Positions 18,914 through 29,500 of a stretch of 64,000 nt of DNA are shown piece after piece (position 1 is the first letter of the stretch; the number at the start of each line of letters is the position of its first letter). Both the position numbers and the translations under genes were made by a program. Origin of the DNA: Pseudomonas sp. R5-89-07 (GTDB lineage: Bacteria; Pseudomonadota; Gammaproteobacteria; Pseudomonadales; Pseudomonadaceae); the NCBI RefSeq assembly GCF_003851685.1, contig NZ_CP027727.1, forward strand, positions 2,914,001 to 2,978,000. The letters run 5' to 3'. Under the pieces are notes generated by a model. It did no database searches. It had not been told where the DNA came from and saw nothing but the letters and a program-made list of their open reading frames with translations.

Positions 18914-18923
18914 TCAGGGAAGA
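18914..18923 (+). promoter_or_regulatory. RsmA/RsmE-type binding site at the aprD ribosome binding site
   Basis: TCAGGGAAGA matches (A/U)CANGGANG(U/A) fully and overlaps the purine-rich ribosome binding region 10 bases before the aprD ATG at 18934. This would put the exporter under the same translational control as aprA. Prediction from consensus only. Confidence 0.5.
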
Positions 18924-18933
18924 TAAAGAAGAT

Positions 18934-20685
18934 ATGGCCAAGCCCCATACCGTTGCACCCTTGTTCAAGGCGCTGGGTGAATACAAGAGCATCTTGATCA
19001 GCATTGGCTGTTTTACCGCGCTGATTAACCTGTTGATGCTGGTGCCCTCGATTTACATGCTGCAAGTGTACGACCGCGTGCTGTCCTCCCAGAATGAAAC
19101 CACCCTGGTGATGTTGACGTTGATGGTCGTGGGGTTCTTTGCCTTTATTGGCTTGTTGGAAGTTATCCGCAGTTTTGTGGTGATACGCATCGGCAGTGAG
19201 TTGGAGCGCCGTTTCAACTTGCGTGTCTACAAAGCCGCCTTCGAACGCAACCTGCAGCGTGGGCAGGGGCATGCCGGACAGTCCCTCGGCGACCTGACCC
19301 ACATTCGCCAATTCATTACCGGGCCTGCGCTGTTCGCGTTCTTCGACGCGCCGTGGTTCCCGATCTACCTGTTCGTGATTTTCCTGTTCAATGTGTGGCT
19401 GGGTGTACTGGCGACCGCCGGTGCGGTGCTGCTGATCGGCCTGGCCTGCCTCAACGAATACCTGACCAAAAAGCCGCTGGGCGAAGCCAGCGGTTTTTCC
19501 CAACAGTCGACGCAGTTGGCCACCAGCCATTTGCACAATGCCGAAACCATCCAGGCCATGGGCATGCTCGGCGCGCTGCGCCAGCGTTGGTTCGCGGTGC
19601 ATTCGCAGTTCCTCGGTTTGCAGAACAAGGCCAGCGACACCGGCTCGGTGATCACCTCCTTGAGCAAGTCCCTGCGCCTGTGCCTGCAATCGCTGGTGTT
19701 GGGCCTTGGCGCGTTGCTAGTGATCAAGGGCGATATGACCGCGGGCATGATGATCGCCGGCTCCATCCTGATGGGCCGGGTACTCAGCCCCATCGACCAG
19801 CTGATCGCCGTGTGGAAGCAGTGGAGTTCGGCGAAACTGGCGTACCAGCGCCTCGATGAACTGCTGCGCGAGTTCCCACCGGAAGGCGAGCACATGACGT
19901 TGCCGGCGCCCAAGGGCCAGGTGAGCTTTGAACAGGTCAGCGCTGGTCCACCCGGTCGGCGCCTGGCGACCTTGCATCACCTCAGCTTCAACCTCGGCGC
20001 CGGTGAGGTGCTGGGCGTGCTCGGCGCCTCGGGCTCGGGTAAATCCACCCTGGCCCGCGTGCTGGTGGGCGTGTGGCCGACCCTGGCCGGCACTGTGCGC
20101 CTGGACGGTGCGGACATCCACCGTTGGGACCGCGAGGACCTCGGCCCGCATATCGGCTACCTGCCCCAGGACATCGAACTGTTCAGCGGCAGCATCGCCG
20201 ACAACATTGCACGTTTTCGCCAGGCCGACCCGGCGCTGGTGGTGAAGGCAGCGCAACAGGCCGGTGTGCACGAGCTTATCCTGCGCCTGCCCCAAGGCTA
20301 CGACACCGTTCTGGGCGACAACGGCGGCGGCCTGTCCGGCGGGCAGAAGCAACGCGTGGCCCTGGCCCGTGCGCTGTATGGCAACCCGCGTTTGATCGTG
20401 CTGGATGAGCCCAACTCCAACCTCGACACCGTCGGCGAAGCCGCGCTGGCCAGCGCCATCGTGCAGATGAAGGCCCAGGGCAGCAGCGTGGTGCTGGTCA
20501 CCCACCGTTCTTCCGCATTGGCCCAGGCCGACAAGTTGCTGATCCTCAATGAAGGCCAGTTGCAGGCGTTCGGACCCAGCCAGGAAGTGCTGCGCGCGTT
20601 GTCCGGCCAGCAGGAAACAGCGAAGGAAAAAACCGGCGTCTCTTTCAGTCGCCAGTATCAGGCCGGAAGGAATCCAGGCGCATGA
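18934..20685 (+). CDS. aprD: Type I secretion ABC transporter (permease-ATPase) AprD
   Basis: A 583-aa inner membrane exporter of the PrtD/AprD family. The N-terminal half has about six transmembrane helices (ISIGCFTALINLLMLVPSIYML onward). The ATPase half has Walker A GASGSGKST (about residue 365), the ABC signature LSGGQKQRVALARAL, Walker B LIVLDEPNSNLD, and H-loop VTHRS. It lacks the C39 peptidase domain found in some HlyB-like transporters. It energises export of AprA and LipA. Its stop overlaps the aprE start by 4 bases (ATGA at 20682-20685). Confidence 0.96.
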   Translation: MAKPHTVAPLFKALGEYKSILISIGCFTALINLLMLVPSIYMLQVYDRVLSSQNETTLVMLTLMVVGFFAFIGLLEVIRSFVVIRIGSELERRFNLRVYKAAFERNLQRGQGHAGQSLGDLTHIRQFITGPALFAFFDAPWFPIYLFVIFLFNVWLGVLATAGAVLLIGLACLNEYLTKKPLGEASGFSQQSTQLATSHLHNAETIQAMGMLGALRQRWFAVHSQFLGLQNKASDTGSVITSLSKSLRLCLQSLVLGLGALLVIKGDMTAGMMIAGSILMGRVLSPIDQLIAVWKQWSSAKLAYQRLDELLREFPPEGEHMTLPAPKGQVSFEQVSAGPPGRRLATLHHLSFNLGAGEVLGVLGASGSGKSTLARVLVGVWPTLAGTVRLDGADIHRWDREDLGPHIGYLPQDIELFSGSIADNIARFRQADPALVVKAAQQAGVHELILRLPQGYDTVLGDNGGGLSGGQKQRVALARALYGNPRLIVLDEPNSNLDTVGEAALASAIVQMKAQGSSVVLVTHRSSALAQADKLLILNEGQLQAFGPSQEVLRALSGQQETAKEKTGVSFSRQYQAGRNPGA

Positions 20686-21983
20686 GCAGCCTTATAGTTG
20701 AACAACACGACGCACGTTTCTTCGTCCGCATGGGCTGGCTGCTGACCGTGGTCGGCGCTGGCGGCTTTTTCCTCTGGGCCAGCCTGGCGCCCCTGGATCA
20801 GGGCATCTCGGTACAAGGCACGGTGGTGGTGTCGGGCAAGCGCAAGGCCGTGCAAACCCTAAGCCCCGGCGTGGTCAGCCGGATCCTGGTGCGCGAAGGC
20901 GAGGTGGTGAAGCAGGGCCAGCCGCTGTTTCGTCTCGACCAGACCCAGCACCAGGCCGACGTACAGTCGCTGCAAGCCCAATACCGCATGGCCTGGGCCA
21001 GCGCCGCCCGTTGGCAGAGCGAGCGCGACAACCTGCCAGGCGTACGCTTTCCGGCTGAACTGAGCAGCAACCCCGACCCGGCCCTGGCGCTGGTGCTCGA
21101 AGGCCAGCGTCAACTGTTCAGCAGCCGGCGCGAAGCCTTTGCCCGTGAGCAGGCCGGCATTCGCGCGAGCATCGATGGCGCCACGTCGCAGTTGGGCGGC
21201 ATGCGCCGCGCCCGCAGCGACCTGACCGCCCAGGCCCAATCCCTGCGTGAACAACTGAGCAACCTGCAACCGCTCGCCGACAACGGCTACATCCCGCGCA
21301 ACCGGCTGATGGATTATCAGCGCCAGTTGTCCCAGGTGCAGCAGGACCTGGCGCAGAATGCCGGCGAAAGCGGCCGCGTCGAGCAGGGCATTGTCGAATC
21401 GCGCCTCAAATTGCAGCAGCACAGCGAGGAATATCAGAAAGAGGTGCGCAGCCAACTGGCCGATGCCCAACTGCGCAGCCTGACCCTGGAGCAGCAACTC
21501 ACCTCCGCCGGCTTCGACTTGCAGCACAGCGAAATCAACGCGCCGGCCGATGGCATCGCGGTCAACCTCGGCGTGCACACCGAAGGCGCCGTGGTGCGCG
21601 CCGGTGAAACCCTGCTGGAGATCGTGCCCCAAGGCACGCGCCTGGAAGTGGAGGGGCATTTGCCGGTGCACCTGGTGGACAAGGTTGGCACGCACTTGCC
21701 GGTGGACATTCTCTTCACCGCCTTCAACCAGAGCCGCACCCCACGGGTGCCAGGTGAGGTGAGCCTGATTTCCGCCGACCAGATGCTCGATGAAAAGACC
21801 GGCGCACCCTATTACGTGCTGCGCACCACAGTCAGCGAGGCGGCGCTGGAAAAACTCCACGGCCTGGTGATCAAGCCCGGCATGCCCGCCGAGATGTTCG
21901 TGCGCACTGGCGAGCGCTCGTTGCTCAATTACCTGTTCAAGCCGCTGCTCGACCGCGCCGGCTCCGCGTTGACCGAGGAATGA
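20682..21983 (+). CDS. aprE: Type I secretion membrane fusion protein AprE (HlyD family)
   Basis: A 433-aa periplasmic adaptor with one N-terminal transmembrane segment (MGWLLTVVGAGGFFLWASLAPLD). It has a biotinyl-lipoyl hairpin region (VSRILVREGEVVKQGQPLF), a long coiled coil with LQAQYRMAW and ARSDLTAQAQSLREQLSNLQ, and the C-terminal beta domain (SEINAPADGIAVNL). It bridges AprD and AprF. The start and stop codons overlap those of both neighbours, indicating translational coupling. Confidence 0.95.
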   Translation: MSSLIVEQHDARFFVRMGWLLTVVGAGGFFLWASLAPLDQGISVQGTVVVSGKRKAVQTLSPGVVSRILVREGEVVKQGQPLFRLDQTQHQADVQSLQAQYRMAWASAARWQSERDNLPGVRFPAELSSNPDPALALVLEGQRQLFSSRREAFAREQAGIRASIDGATSQLGGMRRARSDLTAQAQSLREQLSNLQPLADNGYIPRNRLMDYQRQLSQVQQDLAQNAGESGRVEQGIVESRLKLQQHSEEYQKEVRSQLADAQLRSLTLEQQLTSAGFDLQHSEINAPADGIAVNLGVHTEGAVVRAGETLLEIVPQGTRLEVEGHLPVHLVDKVGTHLPVDILFTAFNQSRTPRVPGEVSLISADQMLDEKTGAPYYVLRTTVSEAALEKLHGLVIKPGMPAEMFVRTGERSLLNYLFKPLLDRAGSALTEE

Positions 21984-23326
21984 GCATGAAACCTGTGTTC
22001 ATCGCCTTGCTGTTCAGTTGCGCCAGTGCACACGCCGCCATGGGCCCGTTCGATGTCTACGAGCAAGCCCTGCGCAATGACCCGGTGTTCCTTGGCGCGA
22101 TCAAGGAACGCGACGCCGGCCTGGAAAACCGCACCATCGGCCGCGCAGGCCTTCTGCCCAAGCTGTCGTACAACTACAACAAGGGCCGCAACAATTCCGA
22201 GGCGCACCTGCCCGATGGGCGCGGTGGCAGCTACCGTGACGACCGCAACTACAACAGTTATGGCTCCACCTTCAGCCTGCAACAGCCGCTGTTCGACTAC
22301 GAAGCCTATGCCAACTACCGCAAGGGCGTGGCCCAGGCGCTGTTTGCCGATGAAAGCTTTCGCGACAAGAGCCAGGCGCTGTTGGTGCGGGTGTTGAGCT
22401 ATTACACCCAGGCGTTGTTCGCCCAGGACCAGATCGACATCGCCCGCGCCAAGAAGAAAGCCTTCGAGCAGCAGTTTCAGCAGAACCAGCACTTGTTCCA
22501 GCAAGGCGAGGGCACCCGCACCGACATCCTCGAAGCCGAATCGCGCTATGAGCTGGCCACCGCCGAAGAGATCCAGGCCCTGGACGAGCAGGATGCGTCG
22601 TTGCGCGAGCTGGGTGCGTTGATCGGCGTGCAAAGCGTCAACATCAACGACCTGGCCCCGCTGAACCAGGGCTTTGCCGCCTTCACCCTGACCCCGGCCA
22701 ATTACGACACCTGGCATGAGCTGGCCATCAGCAATAACCCGACGCTCGCCTCCCAGCGCCAGGCCCTGGAAGTGGCGCGCTATGAAGTGGAACGCAACCG
22801 CGCCGGGCATTTGCCGAAGGTGACTGCATACGCCAGTTCGCGCAAGCAGGAGTCCGACAGCGGCAACACCTACAACCAGCGCTACGACACCAACACCATT
22901 GGCGTTGAAGTCAGCGTGCCGCTGTACGCCGGTGGCGGTATCTCGGCGTCCACGCGCCAGGCCAGTCGCGCCATGGAGCAGGCCGAGTACGAACTGGAAG
23001 GCAAGACCCGCGAAACCCTGATCGAACTGCGCCGTCAGTTCAGCGCGTGCCTGTCGGGGGTGAGCAAGCTGCGCGCCTATCAAAAAGCCCTGGCCTCGGC
23101 CGAGGCACTCGTGGTGTCGACCAAGCAAAGCATCCTTGGCGGCGAGCGGGTCAACCTCGATGCCCTCAATGCCGAGCAGCAGCTCTACAGCACCCGCCGC
23201 GACCTCGCCCAGGCGCGCTACGACTACCTGATGGCCTGGACCAAATTGCACTACTACGCGGGCAACTTGCGTGACACCGACCTGGCCAAGGTGGATGAAG
23301 CCTTCGGCCCGGATAGAAAACTGTAG
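21980..23326 (+). CDS. aprF: Outer membrane channel AprF (TolC family)
   Basis: A 448-aa TolC-family protein with a Sec signal peptide (MKPVFIALLFSCASAHAAM). Paired helical repeats typical of TolC are visible (FDVYEQALRNDPVFLGAIKERDAG; WHELAISNNPTLASQRQALEVARYEVE). It forms the outer membrane duct of the AprDEF exporter. ATG 21980 overlaps the aprE stop. The stop codon TAG (23324-23326) lies inside a REP-type sequence (CTGTAGGAGCGAGCTTGC), so this repeat borders or has replaced the original 3' end. Confidence 0.95.
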   Translation: MSMKPVFIALLFSCASAHAAMGPFDVYEQALRNDPVFLGAIKERDAGLENRTIGRAGLLPKLSYNYNKGRNNSEAHLPDGRGGSYRDDRNYNSYGSTFSLQQPLFDYEAYANYRKGVAQALFADESFRDKSQALLVRVLSYYTQALFAQDQIDIARAKKKAFEQQFQQNQHLFQQGEGTRTDILEAESRYELATAEEIQALDEQDASLRELGALIGVQSVNINDLAPLNQGFAAFTLTPANYDTWHELAISNNPTLASQRQALEVARYEVERNRAGHLPKVTAYASSRKQESDSGNTYNQRYDTNTIGVEVSVPLYAGGGISASTRQASRAMEQAEYELEGKTRETLIELRRQFSACLSGVSKLRAYQKALASAEALVVSTKQSILGGERVNLDALNAEQQLYSTRRDLAQARYDYLMAWTKLHYYAGNLRDTDLAKVDEAFGPDRKL

Positions 23327-23434
23327 GAGCGAGCTTGCTGTGGCGAGGGAGCTTGCTCCCGCTGGAGTGCGAAGCGCTCCCGGAAAAGCCGGCTCCAGCT
23401 GTGCTGTCGAGCGGGAACAAGCTCCCTCGCCACA
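23322..23434. repeat. Composite REP cluster between aprF and prtA
   Basis: A single GTAGGAGCGAGCTTGCT element (from 23322) runs directly into a paired element: TGTGGCGAGGGAGCTTGCTCCCGCT (from 23339, shown in part here) and its inverted, slightly diverged partner ending CTCCCTCGCCACA at 23434. Two REP classes are therefore joined end to end. The cluster lies after the AprDEF exporter genes and before the autotransporters, and could separate two mRNA decay units. Confidence 0.85.
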
Positions 23435-23482
23435 AAAAGGCTCACTTGTGCAGGGCGAATAACAGTAAACAGGAGTGTACGG

Positions 23483-26440
23483 ATGATCACCGATTCACCA
23501 CGTTTCAAACCCTTCACCGCAGGCTCATTGCTGCTGCTGTCCGTTGCGGCACAGGCGCAATATGCCGAGACCGGCCAACCGGGGGACCCCACCAGCTGGC
23601 GCTCCGCCGAATACCAGAGCGACTGGGGCCTGGGGCGAATGAAGGCCGATGAAGCCTATGCCGCCGGGATCAGCGGTAACGGCGTGAAGATCGGTGCGCT
23701 GGACTCGGGTTTCGATGCCAATCACCCCGAAGCGTCCAAAGACCGCTTTCATCCGGTCACGGCCAGCGGCACCTACGTCGATGGCAGTGCCTTCAGTACC
23801 ACGGGTGCGCTCAACCCGAACAACGATTCCCACGGCACCCACGTCACCGGCACCATGGGCGCGGCGCGCGACGGTGTGGGCATGCATGGCGTTGCGTACA
23901 ACGCTCAGGTTTTTGTCGGCAACACCAACGCCAACGACAGCTTCCTGTTCGGCCCGACGCCGGACCCCAAGTATTTCAAGGCGGTGTACAGCGCCCTGGT
24001 GGATTCCGGCGTGCGCGCCATCAACAACAGCTGGGGCAGCCAGCCCAAGGACGTGAGCTACCAGACCCTGGGCGATCTGCATGCAGCCTATGCCCAGCAC
24101 TACAACCGTGGCACCTGGCTGGATGCGGCGGCGGATGTGGCCAAGGCCGGTGTGATCAACGTGTTCAGCGCCGGCAACAGCGGCTACGCGAACGCCAGCG
24201 TGCGCTCGGCCTTGCCGTACTTCCAACCGGAACTGGAAGGCCACTGGCTGGCGGTGTCGGGGCTGGATAAGGCCAACAACCAGAAATACAACAAGTGCGG
24301 CATCGCCAAGTACTGGTGTATCTCCACCCCCGGTGCGCTGATCAACAGCACCATCCCGGACGGCGGTTACGGCGTGAAATCCGGCACTTCGATGTCGGCG
24401 CCCCATGCCACGGGCGCGTTGGCGCTGGTGATGGAGCGCTACCCGTATATGACCAACGAGCAGGCGTTGCAGGTGCTGTTGACCACCGCCACGCAACTTG
24501 ACGGCTCGATCACCCAGGCGCCCAACGCCATCGTCGGCTGGGGCGTGCCGGACCTGGGCCGGGCGATGCACGGGCCGGGGCAGTTGCTCGGCGTCACCAA
24601 TGTGAACCTGGCGGCTGGGCAGGGCGATGTGTGGAGCAACGGCATTTCCGACCAGGCTCTGCTCCAGCGCCAGGCAGAAGACCGCGCCGAGCACAGCGCC
24701 TGGCAGCAGACCCTGATCGATAAAGGCTGGCAGAACGGCGTGGGCGCCACGGCCAGCCAGCAGGACCAGACCGACTACGCCGTGGGCAGCGCACGCGATC
24801 AGGCCGCGGCGAACCGTGTGTACGAAGGCAGTCTGATCAAGTCCGGCGCCGGCAGCCTGGTGCTCAGCGGCGACAGCACGTACCGCGGTTCAACGACCGT
24901 CAACGGCGGCCTGTTGTCCGTGAACGGCTCGTTGATCTCGGCGGTGACCGTCAATAACAGCGGCACCCTCGGCGGCTCCGGGCGTATCGGCGCGCTGTCG
25001 GTAAACAGCGGTGGCCGCGTGGCGCCGGGCAACTCGGTGGGTACCTTGCAAGTGGCCGGGGATGTGAACCTGGGCGCGGGCTCCACCTACGCCGTGGAGC
25101 TGACGCCCACCAGCAGCGACCGCATCGTTGCAGGCGGCAAGGCGGTGCTGGAAGGCGGCACGGTGACCCTGGCCCTGGAAAACAGCTCGACTTTGTTGAG
25201 CCAGAGCCAGGCCCGGAGCTTGATCGGTCGCCAGTACTCCATTCTTGAAGCGGCCGGCGGTATCCAGGGCCAGTTCGGCCAGGTGCTGCCCAACTACCTG
25301 TTCCTGGGCGGCACCCTGGACTACGCCGCCAACGGCGTGCAACTGGCGGTGGGGCGCAACGATGCCAGCTTTGCCAGCGTCGGCGCCACCCGCAACCAGC
25401 GCGCCGTCGCCGCTGCCGCCGAGCAATTGGGCGCCGGCAACCCGGTGTACGAAAGCCTGCTGCAGTCGGACTCGGTTGCCACGGCGCAACAGGGCTTGCA
25501 GCAGCTGTCGGGTGAAATTTACCCGGCGGTGGGCGCGATGTTGATCAACGACAGCCGCCAACTGCGCGACGCGGTGGGCGAACGCTTGCGTCATGTACCA
25601 GTGGCCGGTGAAAGCAATCTGTGGCTCAAGGCCCTGGGCGCCTGGGGCAAGTCGGACAATCGCGGTGAAACGGCGGGTTCCACCACCTCCATCGGCGGCT
25701 TGCTGGCCGGCGTCGACGGCGCACTGGACGAACAGACCCGCATCGGCGTGGTGGCTGGTTACAGCGACAGCTCGTTGGGCCTGGGCAGCGGCACTCACGC
25801 CTCGGCGTCCATCGACAGCTATCACTTGGGCGCCTATGCCGGGCGCGAGCTGGGCGACTGGCGGGTGAGCGTCGGCGGTGCCTACAGCTGGCATCGCGGC
25901 GATGTGAAGCGTGACCTGCAATACGGCGAAGTCAGCGGCAAGCAGAAGACCAAGCTGGACGCCAGCACCGCGCAATTGTTCACCGAAGCCGCGTACCGCG
26001 TTCACCTGCAACCGCTGGCATTGGAGCCCTTCGCCAACCTGGCCTACGTGCACCTGGACAGTGAGTCGTTCCACGAAAAAGGCGCAGCAGCAGCTTTGGA
26101 GCGTGGCAGCGATCAACGCGATGCGGTGCTCGGCACCCTGGGCGTGCGAGCGTTGAAAACCCTGGCGCTGAACGACCACCAGCAGCTTGAGCTGTCGGGT
26201 TCCCTGGGCTGGCAACACAGCCTGACCGCCGTCGAGTCCGAAGAACGTCTGGCGTTTGTCGCCGGTGGGCCTTCATTCGACGTACGCAGCGCACCGTTGC
26301 TGCGCGATGCGGCGCTGGTGGGCGTGCAGGCGAGCCTGGCGCTGAGCCCGTCGACACGGGTCAACCTGGATTACAACGGCCAATTGGGTGGACGCGAGAA
26401 AACCCAGGGTGTGGGGCTGAGCCTGAACTGGCAGTTCTAA
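23483..26440 (+). CDS. prtA: Subtilisin-like serine protease autotransporter PrtA
   Basis: A 985-aa type Va autotransporter. A signal peptide (TAGSLLLLSVAAQAQ) is followed by an S8 protease domain with Asp74 (GALDSGFD), His117 (SHGTHVTG) and Ser303 (GTSMSAPH). Residues about 450-530 contain a passenger-associated beta repeat (SGAGSLVLSGDSTYRGST, GGSGRIGALSVNSGG). The last 270 residues are the outer membrane beta barrel, ending in aromatic LSLNWQF. It resembles the P. fluorescens PrtA/PspA and Serratia Ssp proteases. It secretes itself and does not need AprDEF, although it lies in the same locus. Confidence 0.93.
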   Translation: MITDSPRFKPFTAGSLLLLSVAAQAQYAETGQPGDPTSWRSAEYQSDWGLGRMKADEAYAAGISGNGVKIGALDSGFDANHPEASKDRFHPVTASGTYVDGSAFSTTGALNPNNDSHGTHVTGTMGAARDGVGMHGVAYNAQVFVGNTNANDSFLFGPTPDPKYFKAVYSALVDSGVRAINNSWGSQPKDVSYQTLGDLHAAYAQHYNRGTWLDAAADVAKAGVINVFSAGNSGYANASVRSALPYFQPELEGHWLAVSGLDKANNQKYNKCGIAKYWCISTPGALINSTIPDGGYGVKSGTSMSAPHATGALALVMERYPYMTNEQALQVLLTTATQLDGSITQAPNAIVGWGVPDLGRAMHGPGQLLGVTNVNLAAGQGDVWSNGISDQALLQRQAEDRAEHSAWQQTLIDKGWQNGVGATASQQDQTDYAVGSARDQAAANRVYEGSLIKSGAGSLVLSGDSTYRGSTTVNGGLLSVNGSLISAVTVNNSGTLGGSGRIGALSVNSGGRVAPGNSVGTLQVAGDVNLGAGSTYAVELTPTSSDRIVAGGKAVLEGGTVTLALENSSTLLSQSQARSLIGRQYSILEAAGGIQGQFGQVLPNYLFLGGTLDYAANGVQLAVGRNDASFASVGATRNQRAVAAAAEQLGAGNPVYESLLQSDSVATAQQGLQQLSGEIYPAVGAMLINDSRQLRDAVGERLRHVPVAGESNLWLKALGAWGKSDNRGETAGSTTSIGGLLAGVDGALDEQTRIGVVAGYSDSSLGLGSGTHASASIDSYHLGAYAGRELGDWRVSVGGAYSWHRGDVKRDLQYGEVSGKQKTKLDASTAQLFTEAAYRVHLQPLALEPFANLAYVHLDSESFHEKGAAAALERGSDQRDAVLGTLGVRALKTLALNDHQQLELSGSLGWQHSLTAVESEERLAFVAGGPSFDVRSAPLLRDAALVGVQASLALSPSTRVNLDYNGQLGGREKTQGVGLSLNWQF

Positions 26441-26500
26441 AGGCACACCACATTGGAAGCGATTCACATACTGGCAATAAGAAAACTAAGGAAGGTCACC

Positions 26501-29500
26501 GTGAAAAAACGCAAGTCAGGGTTAACTACCGCCATCCACACCGGCCCGGGCTACCCGCTCAAGGCTTTGAGTTGCGTGCCATACGGCGCGTTGCTGTGCT
26601 GCCTGGCAAGCCTGGGGACCGCCCAGGCCGCACCCTATGTGGAAACCGGCAAACTGGGCGACGCCGCCAGTTGGCGCAGCAATGAGTTCAAGGCCGATTG
26701 GGGCCTGGGCGCGGTACATGCCGACACGGCATACGCCGCAGGCTACACCGGCAAGGGCGTCAAGCTGGGCATCTTCGATCAGCCGGTATATGCCCAGCAT
26801 CCGGAATTCGCCAGCCCGAACAAAGTAGTGACGATTGTCACCGAAGGCATCCGCCAATACACCGACCCGTATATCCCGGTGAAGGCCGGTGACGCGTTTC
26901 GCTATGACGGCACGCCGTCCCTGGGCTCCAACGGCAAGCTGGGCAACCACGGCACCCACGTCGGCGGCATTGCTGCCGGTAACCGCGACGGCGGGCCGAT
27001 GCATGGCGTGGCGTTCAACGCGCAAATCATCAGCGCGGAAAACGGCGACCCAGGCCCGGAAGACGGGATCATCCTGGGCAACGATGGCGCGGTGTACAAA
27101 GCCGGTTGGGACGCGCTGGTCGCCAGCGGCGCGCGGATCATCAACAACAGCTGGGGCATTGGCATCGGTGATCAGTACGCCAAGGGTGGCCGCGATCCCG
27201 CCTTCCCCAACTTCACCGTCAATGAGGCCCAGGCGCAGTTCAATACCATCCGGCCGATCCTCGGCACGATTGCCGGCGGCGCTTACCAAGGCGCAATCGA
27301 TGCCGCCCGCAGCGGTGTGCTGACCATCTTCGCCGCCGGCAACGACTACAACCGCAACAACCCGGACGCCATTTCCGGCCTGGCGTACTTCGTCCCCGAA
27401 ATTGCACCGAACTGGCTGTCGGTTGCGGCCCTGCAGCAGAACCCGGACACCAGCAGTGCCAACCCGTATGTGATCAGCACCTTCTCTTCGCGCTGCGGCT
27501 ATGCGGCGAGTTTCTGTGTGTCGGCACCGGGTACCAAGATTTTCAGCTCGATCATCAACGGCACCAACCTGGACAACCTCACCACCGACTACGCCAACTT
27601 CAACGGCACCTCCATGGCCGCGCCCCACGTGGCCGGCAGCGCGGCGGTGCTGATGGAGCGCTTCCCGTACATGAGTGGCGACCAGATCTCCACACTGCTC
27701 AAGACCACCGCCACCGACCTCGGCGCGCCAGGCATCGACTCGCTGTACGGCTGGGGCATGATCAACCTGGGCAAGGCGGTCAATGGGCCGGGGATGTTCA
27801 TTACCGCCGAGGACATTCCGGCTGAGTTTCGCATTGACGGCGCCTACGGCAGTGGCCAGTTCGTCGCGGACCTGCCGGGGATAGGCGCGGTGGTGGATGC
27901 CGGTAAACCGACAGAGCGCGTGTGCAACGACGTGCACTGCGGGCTGGATGTATGGAGTAACGATATCTCCGGGCATGGCGGCCTGACCAAGCAGGGCATT
28001 GGTGCCCTGGTGCTGACCGGCGCCAACACCTACAGCGGCCCGACCCTGGTCAACCAGGGGTTGCTGGCGATCAACGGCTCGCTCACCTCCGACGTCACCG
28101 TCAGCCAGAGCGGCGTGCTCGGTGGCTCGGGGCGTATCGGCTCGCTGAGCGCAAAAAGCGGCGGCACCGTGGCGCCGGGCAACTCCATCGGTACCCTGAA
28201 CGTGGCGGGCAATGTCACCTTCGAGCCGGGCTCGACGTACGCGGTGGAATTGTCGCCCACCAGCAGCGACCGTATCGTCGCCGGCGGCACCGCCACGCTG
28301 AACGGCGGCACCGTGACCCTGGCCCTGGAAAACAGCCCGACGTTGCTCAGCGCAACCCAGGCGCAAAGCCTGATTGGCCGTCAGTACAACATCCTGCAAG
28401 CGGCCGGCGGTATCACCGGCCAATTCGGTGCAGTCCTGCCGAACTACCTGTTCATCGGTGGCACCTTGAACTACGCAGCCAATGGCGTGCAGCTGGATGT
28501 GGCGCGCACCAACAGCTTCGCCAGTGTGGCCGCAACGCCGAACCAGCGCGCCGTCGCCGCTGCCGCCGAGCAATTGGGCGCGGGCAATGGGGTGTATGAA
28601 AGCCTGCTGCTGGCACCGACGGCGGCCTCGGCCCAGGGTGCGTTCCAGCAACTGAGTGGCGAAGTCTACCCGGCGTTGGAGACTGCATTGGTCAATGACA
28701 GCCGCTACGTGCGCGAAGCGGTCGGTGAACGGCTGCGCAATGGGGAAATGGGCGCCACCAGCCAAGCCATCGACAGCCGTGGCAACGTGTGGGTCAAGGC
28801 ACTGGGTGCCTGGGGCAAGACCGACAGCCGCAGCGACACGGCGGGCTACACCACTTCTATCGGCGGCATGCTCGCCGGGGTGGACGGTGCCCTCGACGAC
28901 GCGACACGCATCGGTCTGGTGGCGGGCTACAGCGATACGTCGCTGAACATGGGCAGCGATACCCATAGCCGTGCGTCGGTGGACAGCTACCACTTCGGCG
29001 CCTACGCCGGGCATGAAATCGGCGCCTGGCGCCTGAGCGGCGGCGCGACCTACAGCTGGCACCGCGCCGATGTGAAGCGCGACCTGCAATACGGTGACGT
29101 GAGCGGCAAGCAGAAAGCCAAGGTCGACGCCCACAGCACCCAGGTGTTTACCGAGGCGGCGTACCGCGTCAACCTGCAGCCACTGGCGCTGGAGCCGTTC
29201 GCCAACCTGGCCTACGTGCACCTGGACACCGATGGCTTCACCGAGAAGGGCGATGCCGCCGCGCTGAAAAGTGGCGACGACAGCCGCGACCTGGTGTTGA
29301 GCACCCTGGGTGTGCGCGCCTTGAAGACCTTCAACGTCAACGATCACCAGCAACTGGAAGTGTCCGGCACCCTGGGCTGGCAGCACAACTTGAGCAGTAC
29401 CGACTCCGAACAGCACCTGGCGTTTGCCTCCGGTGGGCCTTCGTTCGCGGTGGAAAGCGCGCCGATGGTGCGTGATGCCGCGCTGGTCGGTGCACGGGTA

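Noticed and set aside
24890..26218. Minus-strand frame opposite prtA
   Set aside because: GC-driven shadow frame; no ribosome binding site and no family features.
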